Shown piece after piece: positions 1 to 6,511 of a DNA stretch of 7,409 nucleotides. Below the pieces are notes generated by a model, which was not told the DNA's origin, ran no database searches, and saw only the letters and a program-made list of their open reading frames with translations. Origin of the DNA: Clostridia bacterium (GTDB lineage Bacteria > Bacillota_E > SLMV01 > PUMD01); contig SKXF01000296.1 in assembly GCA_007128555.1 (NCBI GenBank), positions 1-7,409 on the forward strand, given 5' to 3'. The translations under genes were made by a program, and so were the position numbers. The stretch's first letter is position 1; every line of letters starts with the position of its first letter.

Positions 1-1
1 C

Positions 2-1354
2 AACGGCCTGGTGAAGTGGGAGACAGGTACTTTCGAGATCGTACCCGACCTGGCCTATGACTGGGACATCTCGGAGGATGGCACGATCTACACCTTCTAC
101 CTGCACGAGGGCGTTCAGTGGCACGGAGGATACGGGGAGTTCACGGCTGATGACGTGAAGTTCACCTTCGAGCGCGCGCTTGATCCCGATACTGGGTCAC
201 GCTGGGACGGTCTCATCAATCTTATCACGGACATCGTGGTCGTAGACGACTACACCGTGGAGATCCACATCGAGGAGGCTTCACCGGTGTTCATCCACAA
301 CATGTCTGCATACCGGCCGGGCAAGATCATGTCACGGGCCGCGTATGAGGACATCGGGGACGACTACAACTTCCAGCCGATCGGCACTGGGCCCTTCCAG
401 TTCGAGCGTTGGATTCCGCACGAGGAGATTGTCCTCGTGGCTTTTGACGACTACTTCGAGGGCGCTCCCACGCTGAGAAAAGCGACCTTCCTTGTCATCG
501 CGGAGGACACGGTCGGTGCCATGGCTGTTGAGGCCGGCGAGATCGATACCATGCTGGTCTCACTCGAGGAGATCTACGACAAGTTCGTGGCGGATCCGAA
601 CATCGTGGTCCAGGAACTGCCCTCCACGGGCACGCGCTACCTCATGATCAAGACCGTGCTTGAGCCCCTCTCCGACGTGCGGGTCCGTCGGGCCATGGCT
701 CATGCGATCGACAGGCAGGCCATCGCTGACATGGTAGGGATGGGTACACTGCCACTGGTGACGCAGATCCCGCAGATGATGTTCGGCTACAATGATAACG
801 TCCCCGTGCACGAGTACAACCTCGAGCTGGCCAGTGATCTTCTGGCCGAGGCCGGGTACCCGGACGGATTCCAGACTCAGTACTACGGGCGTGACATCGA
901 GGTTGAGCGCGACGTGTTCACGCTCATGCAGTCGCAGCTGGCCCAGGCGGGAATCGACGTCGAGTACGTCATGCTGGACTCCACGGCCTGGATGACTGCC
1001 ACAACGGCCGGCGAATCGCCGCTGGCATGGCTGAGCTTGAGCGCAAGGTACGATCCCGACGCCATCCTCTCAGGCTTCTTCCACGGGGACAGGTCATCCC
1101 CTGATGGCCGGAACTTCACCTGGTGGGGTGGTGCCGATGACCTCATCAGTGCAGGCCGGGTTGAGATGGATGAGGCAAGACGAGCCGAGATCTACTATGA
1201 CCTCCAGGTCGTGTTCTACGAGGAGGTACCAAGCATACCCCTGTTCCAGCCCACGAACGTACGCGCACTTCATCCGTGGGTCAAGGGGTTCCAGCTGGGC
1301 CAGGTGGAGGACACCTACCTCTATAACGTCTACATCGAAGGTCGAGGCCGGTAA
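2..1354 (+). CDS. ABC transporter substrate-binding protein, family 5 (peptide/nickel type), 5' partial
   Basis: Extracytoplasmic solute-binding lipoprotein or periplasmic protein that captures peptides, nickel or a similar solute and hands it to the two permeases encoded next. The reading frame is open from base 2 (Asn-Gly-Leu-Val-Lys-Trp), so the GTG at 11 is an internal valine and the true start lies left of the window. About 450 residues are present. Family 5 proteins are usually 500-550 long, so the missing part is the signal peptide and the first strand region. Seen in order: the family signature TADDVKFTFERALDP near bases 144-190; a GTGPFQFERW stretch near 385-415; RVRRAMAHAIDRQAI near 680-725; LASDLLAEAGYPDGF near 828-870; and the C-terminal EEVPSIPLFQPTNV near 1222-1260. 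These are typical of the cluster 5 (SBP_bac_5) family. The ligand cannot be read from sequence. The stop is TAA at 1352, followed by a GC hairpin and the permease genes, which indicates one operon. Confidence 0.95.
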   Translation, partial: NGLVKWETGTFEIVPDLAYDWDISEDGTIYTFYLHEGVQWHGGYGEFTADDVKFTFERALDPDTGSRWDGLINLITDIVVVDDYTVEIHIEEASPVFIHNMSAYRPGKIMSRAAYEDIGDDYNFQPIGTGPFQFERWIPHEEIVLVAFDDYFEGAPTLRKATFLVIAEDTVGAMAVEAGEIDTMLVSLEEIYDKFVADPNIVVQELPSTGTRYLMIKTVLEPLSDVRVRRAMAHAIDRQAIADMVGMGTLPLVTQIPQMMFGYNDNVPVHEYNLELASDLLAEAGYPDGFQTQYYGRDIEVERDVFTLMQSQLAQAGIDVEYVMLDSTAWMTATTAGESPLAWLSLSARYDPDAILSGFFHGDRSSPDGRNFTWWGGADDLISAGRVEMDEARRAEIYYDLQVVFYEEVPSIPLFQPTNVRALHPWVKGFQLGQVEDTYLYNVYIEGRGR

Positions 1355-1364
1355 ATCTGCACAT

Positions 1365-1402
1365 CCGGGGTGCGGGAGCGCTGGATCCTCCCCGCACCCC
1401 GG
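1365..1402 (+). promoter_or_regulatory. Strong intercistronic hairpin between binding-protein and permease genes
   Basis: A 12-bp perfect inverted repeat lies 10 bases after the binding-protein stop: CCGGGGTGCGGG at 1365-1376 pairs with CCCGCACCCCGG at 1391-1402, around a 14-base loop. No run of T follows; the next bases are a G-rich ribosome site for the permease gene at 1416. It is therefore unlikely to be a full intrinsic terminator. In ABC import operons such hairpins commonly stabilise the upstream message and lower downstream expression, giving an excess of binding protein. That role here is inference. Because the 3' arm abuts the ribosome site, folding could also limit access to the permease start. 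Confidence 0.75.
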
Positions 1403-1415
1403 TGGGGGGTGAACC

Positions 1416-2357
1416 ATGACGGAATATCTTGGCAGACGACTGCTGTACATCATCCCCACCGCGTTGGGTGTGATGACTTTGATTTTCTTCCTCATACATA
1501 TGATCCCGGGTGATCCCGTACTGGCCATGCTCGGAGAGGACGCTCCCATGGAGTCGGTTGAACGGGTGCGGAGCCAGCTCGGTCTCGATCAACCGATCCA
1601 TGTACAGTACTACCGGTATATCAGCGGTGTCTTGCGGGGCGACCTGGGAGTCTCCATCAAGTCACCCAGACCTGTGCTGTCAGAGGTGAGACGTGTTCTG
1701 CCTTACACCATAGAGCTGGCCACCTTCGCCATGATCATCGGCATGAGCCTTGGACTGCCGCTGGGCATCACCCAGGCGGTGCGAAGGAACACGGTTGCGG
1801 ATTTTTCAGCGAACCTCATTTCGGTTATCTGGTACACCGCCCCCATCTTCTGGGTGGCACTGATCGGGATGTATTTCTTCAGCCTTCGGTGGGGTATCTT
1901 CCCATTCACTGGAGCCGGCGAACGGGGGGACATTCTGAACACCCTGCATCATCTGGCGCTGCCCGCCATGACCCTGGGATTGAGACGAATTGCTCTCATT
2001 GCAAGGATGATGAGGTCTGCAATGCTGGATGTGCTGGGCGAAGACTACATCCGCACGGCTCGCGCCAAGGGGCTGAGTAATCGGATCGTGATATACCGCC
2101 ATGCACTCAAGAACGCAGTGATCCCAGTGATCACAGCGGCGGGAATGGAGTTTGGAACGCTCCTGGGTGGCGCCGTGGTAACAGAGATCATCTTTGTCAG
2201 GCCCGGCATGGGCAGGCTGATCGTGCAGGGCATACTGGGGCGGGATTACCCCATGGTACAGGGTAACCTCCTGGTGTTTGCCCTCGTGTTCATGCTGGTC
2301 AATCTCATAGTAGATGTAAGCTACGGCTTCTTTGATCCTCGTATCAGGTTCGATTAG
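1416..2357 (+). CDS. dppB: ABC transporter permease, DppB/OppB family
   Basis: One of two inner-membrane channel subunits of the peptide-class ABC importer. The protein is 313 residues, the usual length for DppB. It opens with the family's N-terminal segment (YLGRRLLYIIPTALGVMTLIF), then HMIPGDPV near residue 28 and RSQLGLDQPIHVQYYRY near residues 51-67, all standard for this family. Several hydrophobic segments follow. The EAA loop that contacts the ATPase is clear around residues 208-228 (EDYIRTARAKGLSN...). The C-terminus GFFDPRIRFD is also typical. The ATG at 1416 is chosen because a G-rich ribosome site (GGGGGGTGA) lies 5-6 bases before it. It follows the binding-protein gene by 61 bases and precedes the second permease by 12 bases. 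The protein could equally be named OppB or a nickel/glutathione permease; the substrate is unknown. Confidence 0.95.
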   Translation: MTEYLGRRLLYIIPTALGVMTLIFFLIHMIPGDPVLAMLGEDAPMESVERVRSQLGLDQPIHVQYYRYISGVLRGDLGVSIKSPRPVLSEVRRVLPYTIELATFAMIIGMSLGLPLGITQAVRRNTVADFSANLISVIWYTAPIFWVALIGMYFFSLRWGIFPFTGAGERGDILNTLHHLALPAMTLGLRRIALIARMMRSAMLDVLGEDYIRTARAKGLSNRIVIYRHALKNAVIPVITAAGMEFGTLLGGAVVTEIIFVRPGMGRLIVQGILGRDYPMVQGNLLVFALVFMLVNLIVDVSYGFFDPRIRFD

Positions 2358-2369
2358 GGGGAGACGACC

Positions 2370-3254
2370 TTGCCACAAGACATGAACAAAGAGGAGAACC
2401 GAGTTCTCAAGGGCATCATCAGTGTTTTCAGAAGGAGTCGCTCGGCCACTGTCGGCATCATGCTGGTACTGATCATTACGATGGTTGCGGTATTGGCTCC
2501 TTATATCGCTCCCCACGATCCTCTTGCGTTGGACATGACCATCCGGCGGGAGCCGCCGGGCACCCCAGGGCATCTCCTGGGCACGGACAACATGGGGCGG
2601 GACCTGTTGAGCCGCATCATCTGGGGATCTCGCATCAGCATACAGGTGGGCATTGTGGCCACCGGCATCGGTATCGTGCTGGGCACCGTGATCGGGCTCC
2701 TCGCCGGTTTCTACCGCGGCGCCATTGAGACCATTCTACTGCGCCTTATCGATATCCTGATCTGTTTCCCCACTCTCCTCTTGGCCCTGGCCATCGTCGC
2801 CATCCTGGGACCGGCCATGGGCAACGTCATGATCGCTGTGGGTGTGACGCAGGCACCAAGGTTCGCCCGTATTGTGCGATCATCTGTTCTGTCAGTCCGC
2901 GAGATGGAGTACGTGGAATCTGCCAACGCCATGGGTGCGAGCTCGCTGAGAGTCATGTTCCGCCATCTTCTCCCCAATGCCCTGACGGGCGCCGTGGTGT
3001 TCGCTACCCTCAGTGTTGGTGCCGCTATTCTTACCGAGGCCACCCTTAGCTTCCTGGGGCTCGGTGTACCGCCCCCCACACCCACCTGGGGCAACATCGT
3101 AGCCGAGGGCCGACGGTTCCTCCTGGACTCACCCTGGATAACGGTGTTTCCTGGGCTCGCGATCATGGTCACGGTCTTCGGTTTTAACTTCTTTGGCGAT
3201 GGTCTCCGTGATGCGCTCGATCCCAGGCTGAGGGGCGAGAGGGACGTCCAATAG
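2370..3254 (+). CDS. dppC: ABC transporter permease, DppC/OppC family
   Basis: Second membrane channel subunit, partner of the preceding permease. The protein is 294 residues, normal for DppC. It has the OppC-type N-terminal region with one transmembrane segment leading into APYIAPHDPLALDM, then LLGTDNMGRDLLSRIIWGSRIS near residues 70-91, a family hallmark. The EAA loop is around residues 178-198 (EMEYVESANAMGAS...). FLGLGVPPPTPTWGNIVAEGR follows, and the C-terminus GDGLRDALDPRLRGE is typical. The start is taken as TTG at 2370 because GGGGGAG lies 7 bases upstream. The in-frame ATG at 2382 has no ribosome site. The gap to the upstream stop is 12 bases, so translation is probably coupled. The operon appears to end here: no ATPase genes follow. 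Confidence 0.94.
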   Translation: MPQDMNKEENRVLKGIISVFRRSRSATVGIMLVLIITMVAVLAPYIAPHDPLALDMTIRREPPGTPGHLLGTDNMGRDLLSRIIWGSRISIQVGIVATGIGIVLGTVIGLLAGFYRGAIETILLRLIDILICFPTLLLALAIVAILGPAMGNVMIAVGVTQAPRFARIVRSSVLSVREMEYVESANAMGASSLRVMFRHLLPNALTGAVVFATLSVGAAILTEATLSFLGLGVPPPTPTWGNIVAEGRRFLLDSPWITVFPGLAIMVTVFGFNFFGDGLRDALDPRLRGERDVQ

Positions 3255-3502
3255 GGCCAAGCGTCTGGCGCCGTCCTTCGGGGCCTGGTAAGTGAGGAGC
3301 CAACGCACTCACACGGGCGAGTCACCGACGGCGGCGCCTACCCTCTGCCTCATGCCCCCACATCACAATCGATGGTCGGCGCCATCTGGGAGATTTTCCG
3401 GGCCCCAGGGCGCTACGTCCCGTCAGGTGCAGCTGATGGTGACCCACCCACGATGGTCAATAGCCCCCGGCCACGAGCATTGCATCCCTTTTTCGAAGTA
3501 TC
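3255..3502. other. Intergenic stretch after the importer operon
   Basis: No gene is supported on either strand. Bases 3257-3286 can fold into an imperfect GC-rich hairpin (CCAAGC with GCCTGG at the base, one mismatch), but no T run follows, so a terminator is only possible. On the minus strand around 3372-3414 a short reading (LGPGKSPRWRR) weakly resembles the GPSGHFRR-like tail of Dps-like ferritins. It may be the lost 3' end of the broken gene next door, but the match is too short to call. Confidence 0.4.
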
Positions 3503-3503
3503 G

Positions 3504-3905
3504 TCATTCTACTGGTGCCAACTCCATGTGCTCCATGTGTGCTGTAATAGGGCATCTGCCCAGACCAGCTTCCAATAACACCCTGAGCATCTCATCTGTG
3601 TTGGCAGGGTCAGCCGGCAGGCTCGCAGGTGGGCAGGCGGACACATCGTGAAAACTCTTCATGTCATCTGGGAGCTTGCCGCCCAGTTCGTAAATCCGCG
3701 GGACGAGGGCTTCAAAGTAATTGCAGTCCTCAATCCGTGCTGACTCGGCTGTTTCTTTGACTGCCTCACCGTCAATGCCAATCAGATTGATCCGCAGAAT
3801 GGTGTAGTAATAAAACCCGGTCAACTCGGCTGCAGCATTGGATACCAGGAGCTCGATTAGCTGATCCACCTATGTCGCGCCAGGCGTCACAATTCGCGCC
3901 AGCAT
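3504..3905 (-). pseudogene. Dps-like ferritin (DPSL type), broken by amber codon and C-terminal loss
   Basis: Remnant of a ferritin-like iron-storage or peroxide-protection protein of the Dps-like (DPSL/thioferritin) type, normally about 170-190 residues. The best original start is ATG at 3905, preceded by an AGAAGGAT ribosome site. It reads MLARIVTPGAT, then TAG at 3872-3870 (codon 12), then VDQLIELLVSNAAAELTGF onward in the same frame. The amber codon interrupts a continuous homologous reading. Helix A carries AAAELTGFYYYTILR and helix B ARIEDCNYFEALVPRIYELGG. The expected ferroxidase Glu-x-x-His has become Glu-Asp-Cys-Asn-Tyr (Tyr codon at 3719). SACPPASLP follows, then a damaged RCPITAHME region and a stop at 3504, so helices C and D are missing. 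GTG at 3869 could in theory restart, but it lacks a ribosome site. The upstream inverted repeat at 3942-3955 may be part of its old control region. Confidence 0.8.
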
Positions 3906-3941
3906 TATCCTTCTGGAGTGTTCCGATTCTGCCACCTGGCT

Positions 3942-3955
3942 ATTCTCTTTAGAAT
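3942..3955. promoter_or_regulatory. Small inverted repeat upstream of the broken ferritin-like gene
   Basis: ATTCT (3942-3946), a CTTT spacer, then AGAAT (3951-3955): a perfect 5-bp dyad 37-50 bases before the inferred ATG at 3905 on the minus strand. The position suits an operator overlapping the promoter, but it does not match a PerR or Fur box well. A role is speculative. Confidence 0.25.
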
Positions 3956-4142
3956 GGTTCTCCCCGATCCAAGCGGGCGCCTATCGCCTGGTGCCCCCTG
4001 GCCTCAACAGGATTTGGTGCACCAACACATACCGCGACGGAGTCTCAAGTGGTGATTGATTGAGGAGTTGTGGTGTACCGGATCAGGGGTACCCGCTACA
4101 TCTGAGCCGGAAGCGCGTTGCCTCCCGGGAAACCGGAGCAAC
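3956..4142. other. Non-coding stretch between ferritin-like and transposase remnants
   Basis: No supported gene. All frames on both strands carry stops or give compositionally random translations. It may contain the unrecognisable N-terminal part of the decayed transposase that follows, but no motif is visible in it. Confidence 0.5.
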
Positions 4143-4546
4143 ACGGCCCACGACTGACGAGGTCGGGTGTACTGTCCCCGGACGGAGAAACAGCGGGTAA
4201 TGTCCTCCTGAGGGTTGGAGCGAAATCGAGGAACGATCGATAGCTGTCCTGGCAGAGCAGTTGTATCCATGTGCGGTCCGGACGAGTCTTCGGTGCAGAG
4301 TTGCATTCGGTAGATGAGCCAGGATCCCCGCCGGTTCACGCCCATTCTGCGGGGCGCGTATCGCTGGAAGGACCTTTGCGCTCGCCGTACGGCGATGGAA
4401 CGGGTTAACAGTCGCCTGGATGTGCCTTTGTCTTTGAACGTCACGATGTCCGGGGTTCCGCCCAGGTGAAGGTGCGAGTAGGCATGACCCTGATGATGCT
4501 GGCCATGCGTTGGGCCAGGTGAGAAACAACAAGCCGGACGGGATGC
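4143..4546 (+). pseudogene. Decayed DDE transposase, C-terminal catalytic remnant
   Basis: The C-terminal third of an IS transposase of the DDE superfamily (IS4/IS1182-like) can be read by joining three plus-strand frames. The first (4158-4425) gives RGRVYCPRTEKQR, a TGA at 4209, GLERNRGTI, a TAG at 4311, then MSQDPRRFTPILRGAYRWKD and RRTAMERVNSRLDV. The second (from about 4430) gives FERHDVRGSAQVKVRVGM and TLMMLAM. The third (from 4507) gives ALGQVRNNKPDGM. The catalytic Glu of the Y-R-E-K type signature is at 4398 (RRTAMER), and the usual Tyr is Cys (LCARR). A one-base change near 4424-4430 and one missing base near 4507 explain the frame jumps. No N-terminal part and no convincing terminal inverted repeats are seen, so the element is old and immobile. 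The exact IS family is uncertain. Confidence 0.8.
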
Positions 4547-4943
4547 CTGGTGGGGACTGCCCCTCACACCGAAGACCCAAACGACCACAACCAGTGTCCA
4601 GATCAGGAGGGTGCCCGGAAACCGGCCAGTGTGGCACAAACACAATACACCTGCCTCCACAGGTTTAGAGCCAGGATCGGAGGGCCGGATGGATCTCCTG
4701 GTATTGCTACCTCTCCGGGCTGCAAAACGAACACCCAAGGGCACAGCGCAAGCGCCTCGTCCAGCCTAAGGCTTGCTACTGCAGCCACAGGAGAGTAGAA
4801 TTGAGGTGATCATCACTGGTGAAGACTCGTCACAATGCATACTTACGAGGACGTATATTTGCAGACACAGGCAAACGGCATCCCGTGTGGCCCTGCAATC
4901 ATAATCAACATCATCAAAGATGCTCATCCTGAGGAGGGACGAT
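4547..4943. other. Gene-free stretch before the lipid-kinase-like gene
   Basis: No intact gene is supported. On the minus strand, 4603-4788 reads ALALCPWVFVLQPGEVAIPG and a following Pro-rich part. After one frame jump near 4630, GTLLIWTLVVVVWVFGVRG continues to about 4555. This could be a vestige of a membrane protein or simply chance. The last 150 bases should hold the promoter of the downstream operon, but no clear -35/-10 pair stands out. A perfect GTGAT-C-ATCAC dyad is at 4805-4815, and an AT-rich TATATT lies at 4854-4859. Confidence 0.4.
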
Positions 4944-5684
4944 GTGCCCTTGTGGTTTTCGCCCGTTGATGCCATCGGAACTGCCGCCGTCTTCGCATAC
5001 TACGCCCTGTCAGCCACCGTCATCATCATCCTCAGCCGGCTGTTCGCCATTCCCCGCGAGGTCATCCGCAAGACCTACCACCTGATGTGCTCCGCGAGCA
5101 TGTTCATACTGCTTTACTGCTTCGAGCGATGGTGGGGGGCGGCCTCTGCCATTGCCAGTGTCTTCGTCCTGGGGTACCTGCTGATGGGATTGCTGGAGCG
5201 CATTCCCGCCTTCCGCGCGATCTTCCGGGAGCAGAGCGGGCGGGAAATCCGCCGACAGATTGCCAGCGTGTTTGTCATGTTCCTTGTTCTGCTGGCTCTC
5301 ACCTGGGGGATGCTCGGTCCGGACAACAAGCATCATGCCGCTATGGGCATCGTGGCCTGGGGCGTCGGTGATGCCCTGGCCGCCCTGGTGGGTAAGCGGT
5401 TTGGCCGGATACGCCCCTGGCTCCAGCGCATCGCACCGCGGAAGACCCTGGAGGGTACCCTGGCCATGTGGGGCTCGGCCAGCCTCGCACTTCTCGTCAT
5501 CCTTTCTGTGCTCACATCGACCACCCTGTCGGTGCGGCTACTGGCAGCGCTGGCACTCGGTGCCACTGCTGCCCTGGTCGAGCTGATATCGAGGAAGGGC
5601 TGGGACACCCTCACGGTACCGCCGGCCGTAGCTGGGCTGTCCATGCTGATGCTTCCACTGCTCAATCAGCTGCTGGGACCGTGA
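4944..5684 (+). CDS. Polyprenol/diacylglycerol kinase-like integral membrane protein
   Basis: Member of the dolichol kinase/phytol kinase/CTP-dependent diacylglycerol kinase superfamily, related to CDP-diglyceride synthases. These enzymes phosphorylate a lipid alcohol at the membrane, usually with CTP. From GTG at 4944 the protein has 246 residues and about seven hydrophobic segments. Conserved motifs are present in order: R42-K43-x-x-H46 after the first membrane helix; GVGDALAALVGKRFGR at residues 140-155 (the Gly-Asp-x-x-Ala nucleotide/metal motif); and K167-T-L-E-G-T. The start at 4944 is preferred because GAGGAGG at 4931-4937 sits 6 bases upstream. The earlier in-frame ATG at 4920 has no ribosome site and would add eight mostly charged residues. 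The gene is followed after 2 bases by a membrane-protein gene, so the two are probably co-translated. The lipid substrate is unknown. Confidence 0.85.
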   Translation: MPLWFSPVDAIGTAAVFAYYALSATVIIILSRLFAIPREVIRKTYHLMCSASMFILLYCFERWWGAASAIASVFVLGYLLMGLLERIPAFRAIFREQSGREIRRQIASVFVMFLVLLALTWGMLGPDNKHHAAMGIVAWGVGDALAALVGKRFGRIRPWLQRIAPRKTLEGTLAMWGSASLALLVILSVLTSTTLSVRLLAALALGATAALVELISRKGWDTLTVPPAVAGLSMLMLPLLNQLLGP

Positions 5685-5686
5685 GC

Positions 5687-6358
5687 ATGGGCGAGACCGA
5701 GACCCAGCCAGCACGTACTCCCGTTTACCAGCAGCAGGAACGTACGCTGCGCTCGGCATGGCTCATCAGCCTGATGGCCCCCGCCGCCACCGCCGTCGCC
5801 TTCATGCTGGGAGGGACCAGTGTCCAGCTGGCCGATTTCTTCCGTCGGTCCGCCGAGCTGCTGGGCCTCTTCGCCTCCTGGTGGGTACTCCGCCGCATTC
5901 ACTCGAAGAGATCTCCTACCCTCGAACCCGAGACCGTACGACAACTGGAACATCGCGCCGCACTGGGAGTGGGCGTGGTCATGGTACTGAGCGCCACCTT
6001 CATCCTAGTCTCTGCCCTACTTCGACTGGCCGACCCACCGACGACGGGCCTGGTGGCACCCGGACTGGTGGTGCCGTTGGGAGGCATGGTGGTCAACGGG
6101 TGGTTCTGGCGACGGGGCTCACTGCTGGCCCGCCAGCACCCAACCCCGCTGGTAGACTCGCAGTGGCGCCTGTGTCGTGCCAAGGCGGTGCTCGACGGCG
6201 TGGTCTTCCTGACGCTGCTGATGACGCTACTCCCTGCTGCGGCGGGCCAGGCACACTACATCGACACTGCCGGTGCCCTCAGCATAGCCGTGTTCCTGTT
6301 AATATCGGCGTCTCGCATCATCGTACCGGCGTCCAAGCAGCTCTCAAGGAGACTGTGA
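5687..6358 (+). CDS. CDF-like six-helix membrane protein without the usual metal-site residues
   Basis: A 223-residue hydrophobic protein with six likely membrane helices (roughly 24-45, 46-68, 88-110, 116-138, 167-184, 188-212). Its layout resembles the membrane half of cation diffusion facilitators: a loop after helix 2, TPLVDSQWR before helix 5, and HYIDTAGALSIAVFLL as the last helix, where CDF proteins have WLDPLAG-like sequence. The helix 2 metal motif (usually HxxxD or DxxxD after Ala-Asp) reads AD-F-F-R53-R-S-A-E57. The helix 5 HxxxD is replaced by W160-R-L-C-R-A-K166. The cytoplasmic C-terminal domain is absent, the protein ending 11 residues after the last helix. Zinc export is therefore unlikely. 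ATG at 5687 follows the upstream stop TGA by 2 bases and has only a weak ribosome site, which suggests translational coupling. An earlier in-frame start would overlap deep into the kinase-like gene and is not credible. Family assignment is by pattern only. Confidence 0.75.
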   Translation: MGETETQPARTPVYQQQERTLRSAWLISLMAPAATAVAFMLGGTSVQLADFFRRSAELLGLFASWWVLRRIHSKRSPTLEPETVRQLEHRAALGVGVVMVLSATFILVSALLRLADPPTTGLVAPGLVVPLGGMVVNGWFWRRGSLLARQHPTPLVDSQWRLCRAKAVLDGVVFLTLLMTLLPAAAGQAHYIDTAGALSIAVFLLISASRIIVPASKQLSRRL

Positions 6359-6359
6359 A

Positions 6360-6400
6360 CCCGCCATTCGGGCGGGCAGAGACCGTCTCTTTGACCTTTT
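6360..6400 (+). terminator. Possible terminator or processing hairpins after the membrane-gene pair
   Basis: CCCGCC (6360-6365) and GGCGGG (6371-6376) form a tight 6-bp GC stem with a 5-base loop, starting 1 base after the stop codon. A second small stem AGAGA-CCG-TCTCT (6378-6390) follows, then the T-rich TTGACCTTTT. The T run is interrupted and not directly against the GC stem, so this is a moderate candidate for the operon's 3' end. The TTGACC at 6391 could also serve as a -35 box for the downstream small gene, though no good -10 is seen. Confidence 0.5.
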
Positions 6401-6403
6401 CCT

Positions 6404-6436
6404 CCCACATGACAATCTCTTGGACTGCAATGTGGG
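6404..6436. repeat. 7-bp inverted repeat upstream of small gene
   Basis: CCCACAT (6404-6410) and ATGTGGG (6430-6436) are perfect inverted arms around a 19-base spacer. Together with the palindrome at 6460-6471 they make the leader of the small downstream gene unusually rich in dyad symmetry. It could be an RNA fold or an operator pair; neither is proven. Confidence 0.35.
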
Positions 6437-6459
6437 CAGAAGCATGCACTGGGCTCTCA

Positions 6460-6471
6460 ATGATGCATCAT
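6460..6471. promoter_or_regulatory. Perfect 12-bp palindrome, candidate operator
   Basis: ATGATGCATCAT is a perfect 12-bp palindrome located 41-52 bases before the start of the small helix-turn-helix-like gene. The position and symmetry fit a dimeric regulator's binding site, possibly autoregulation by that protein. The link is inference. Confidence 0.35.
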
Positions 6472-6511
6472 GGGGCAAGATACGTCTGGACACACCAGCG
6501 AGGAGGCGAAC

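Noticed and set aside
1806..2573. 255-residue minus-strand open frame
   Set aside because: It is antisense to the two permease genes, which have clear family motifs and normal lengths; its translation is rich in His/Gln and looks like a shadow.
2711..3325. 204-residue minus-strand open frame
   Set aside because: Antisense to the DppC-type permease; Arg/Thr/Ser-rich shadow translation.
3870..3872. Amber codon as a recoded (pyrrolysine) position
   Set aside because: The gene also lacks its ferroxidase His and its C-terminal half, so simple decay explains the stop better; there is no sign of pyrrolysine machinery in the window.
3930..4636. TGCCACCTGGC at 3930-3940 against GCCAGTGTGGCA at 4625-4636 as terminal inverted repeats of the transposon
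   Set aside because: The match is short and imperfect, with no target duplication seen next to it; chance is likely.
4004..4744. 246-residue open frame on the minus strand
   Set aside because: Composition is random-like (many Cys, Arg, Ser, His), there is no ribosome site or motif, and the plus strand carries a recognisable transposase remnant in the same place.
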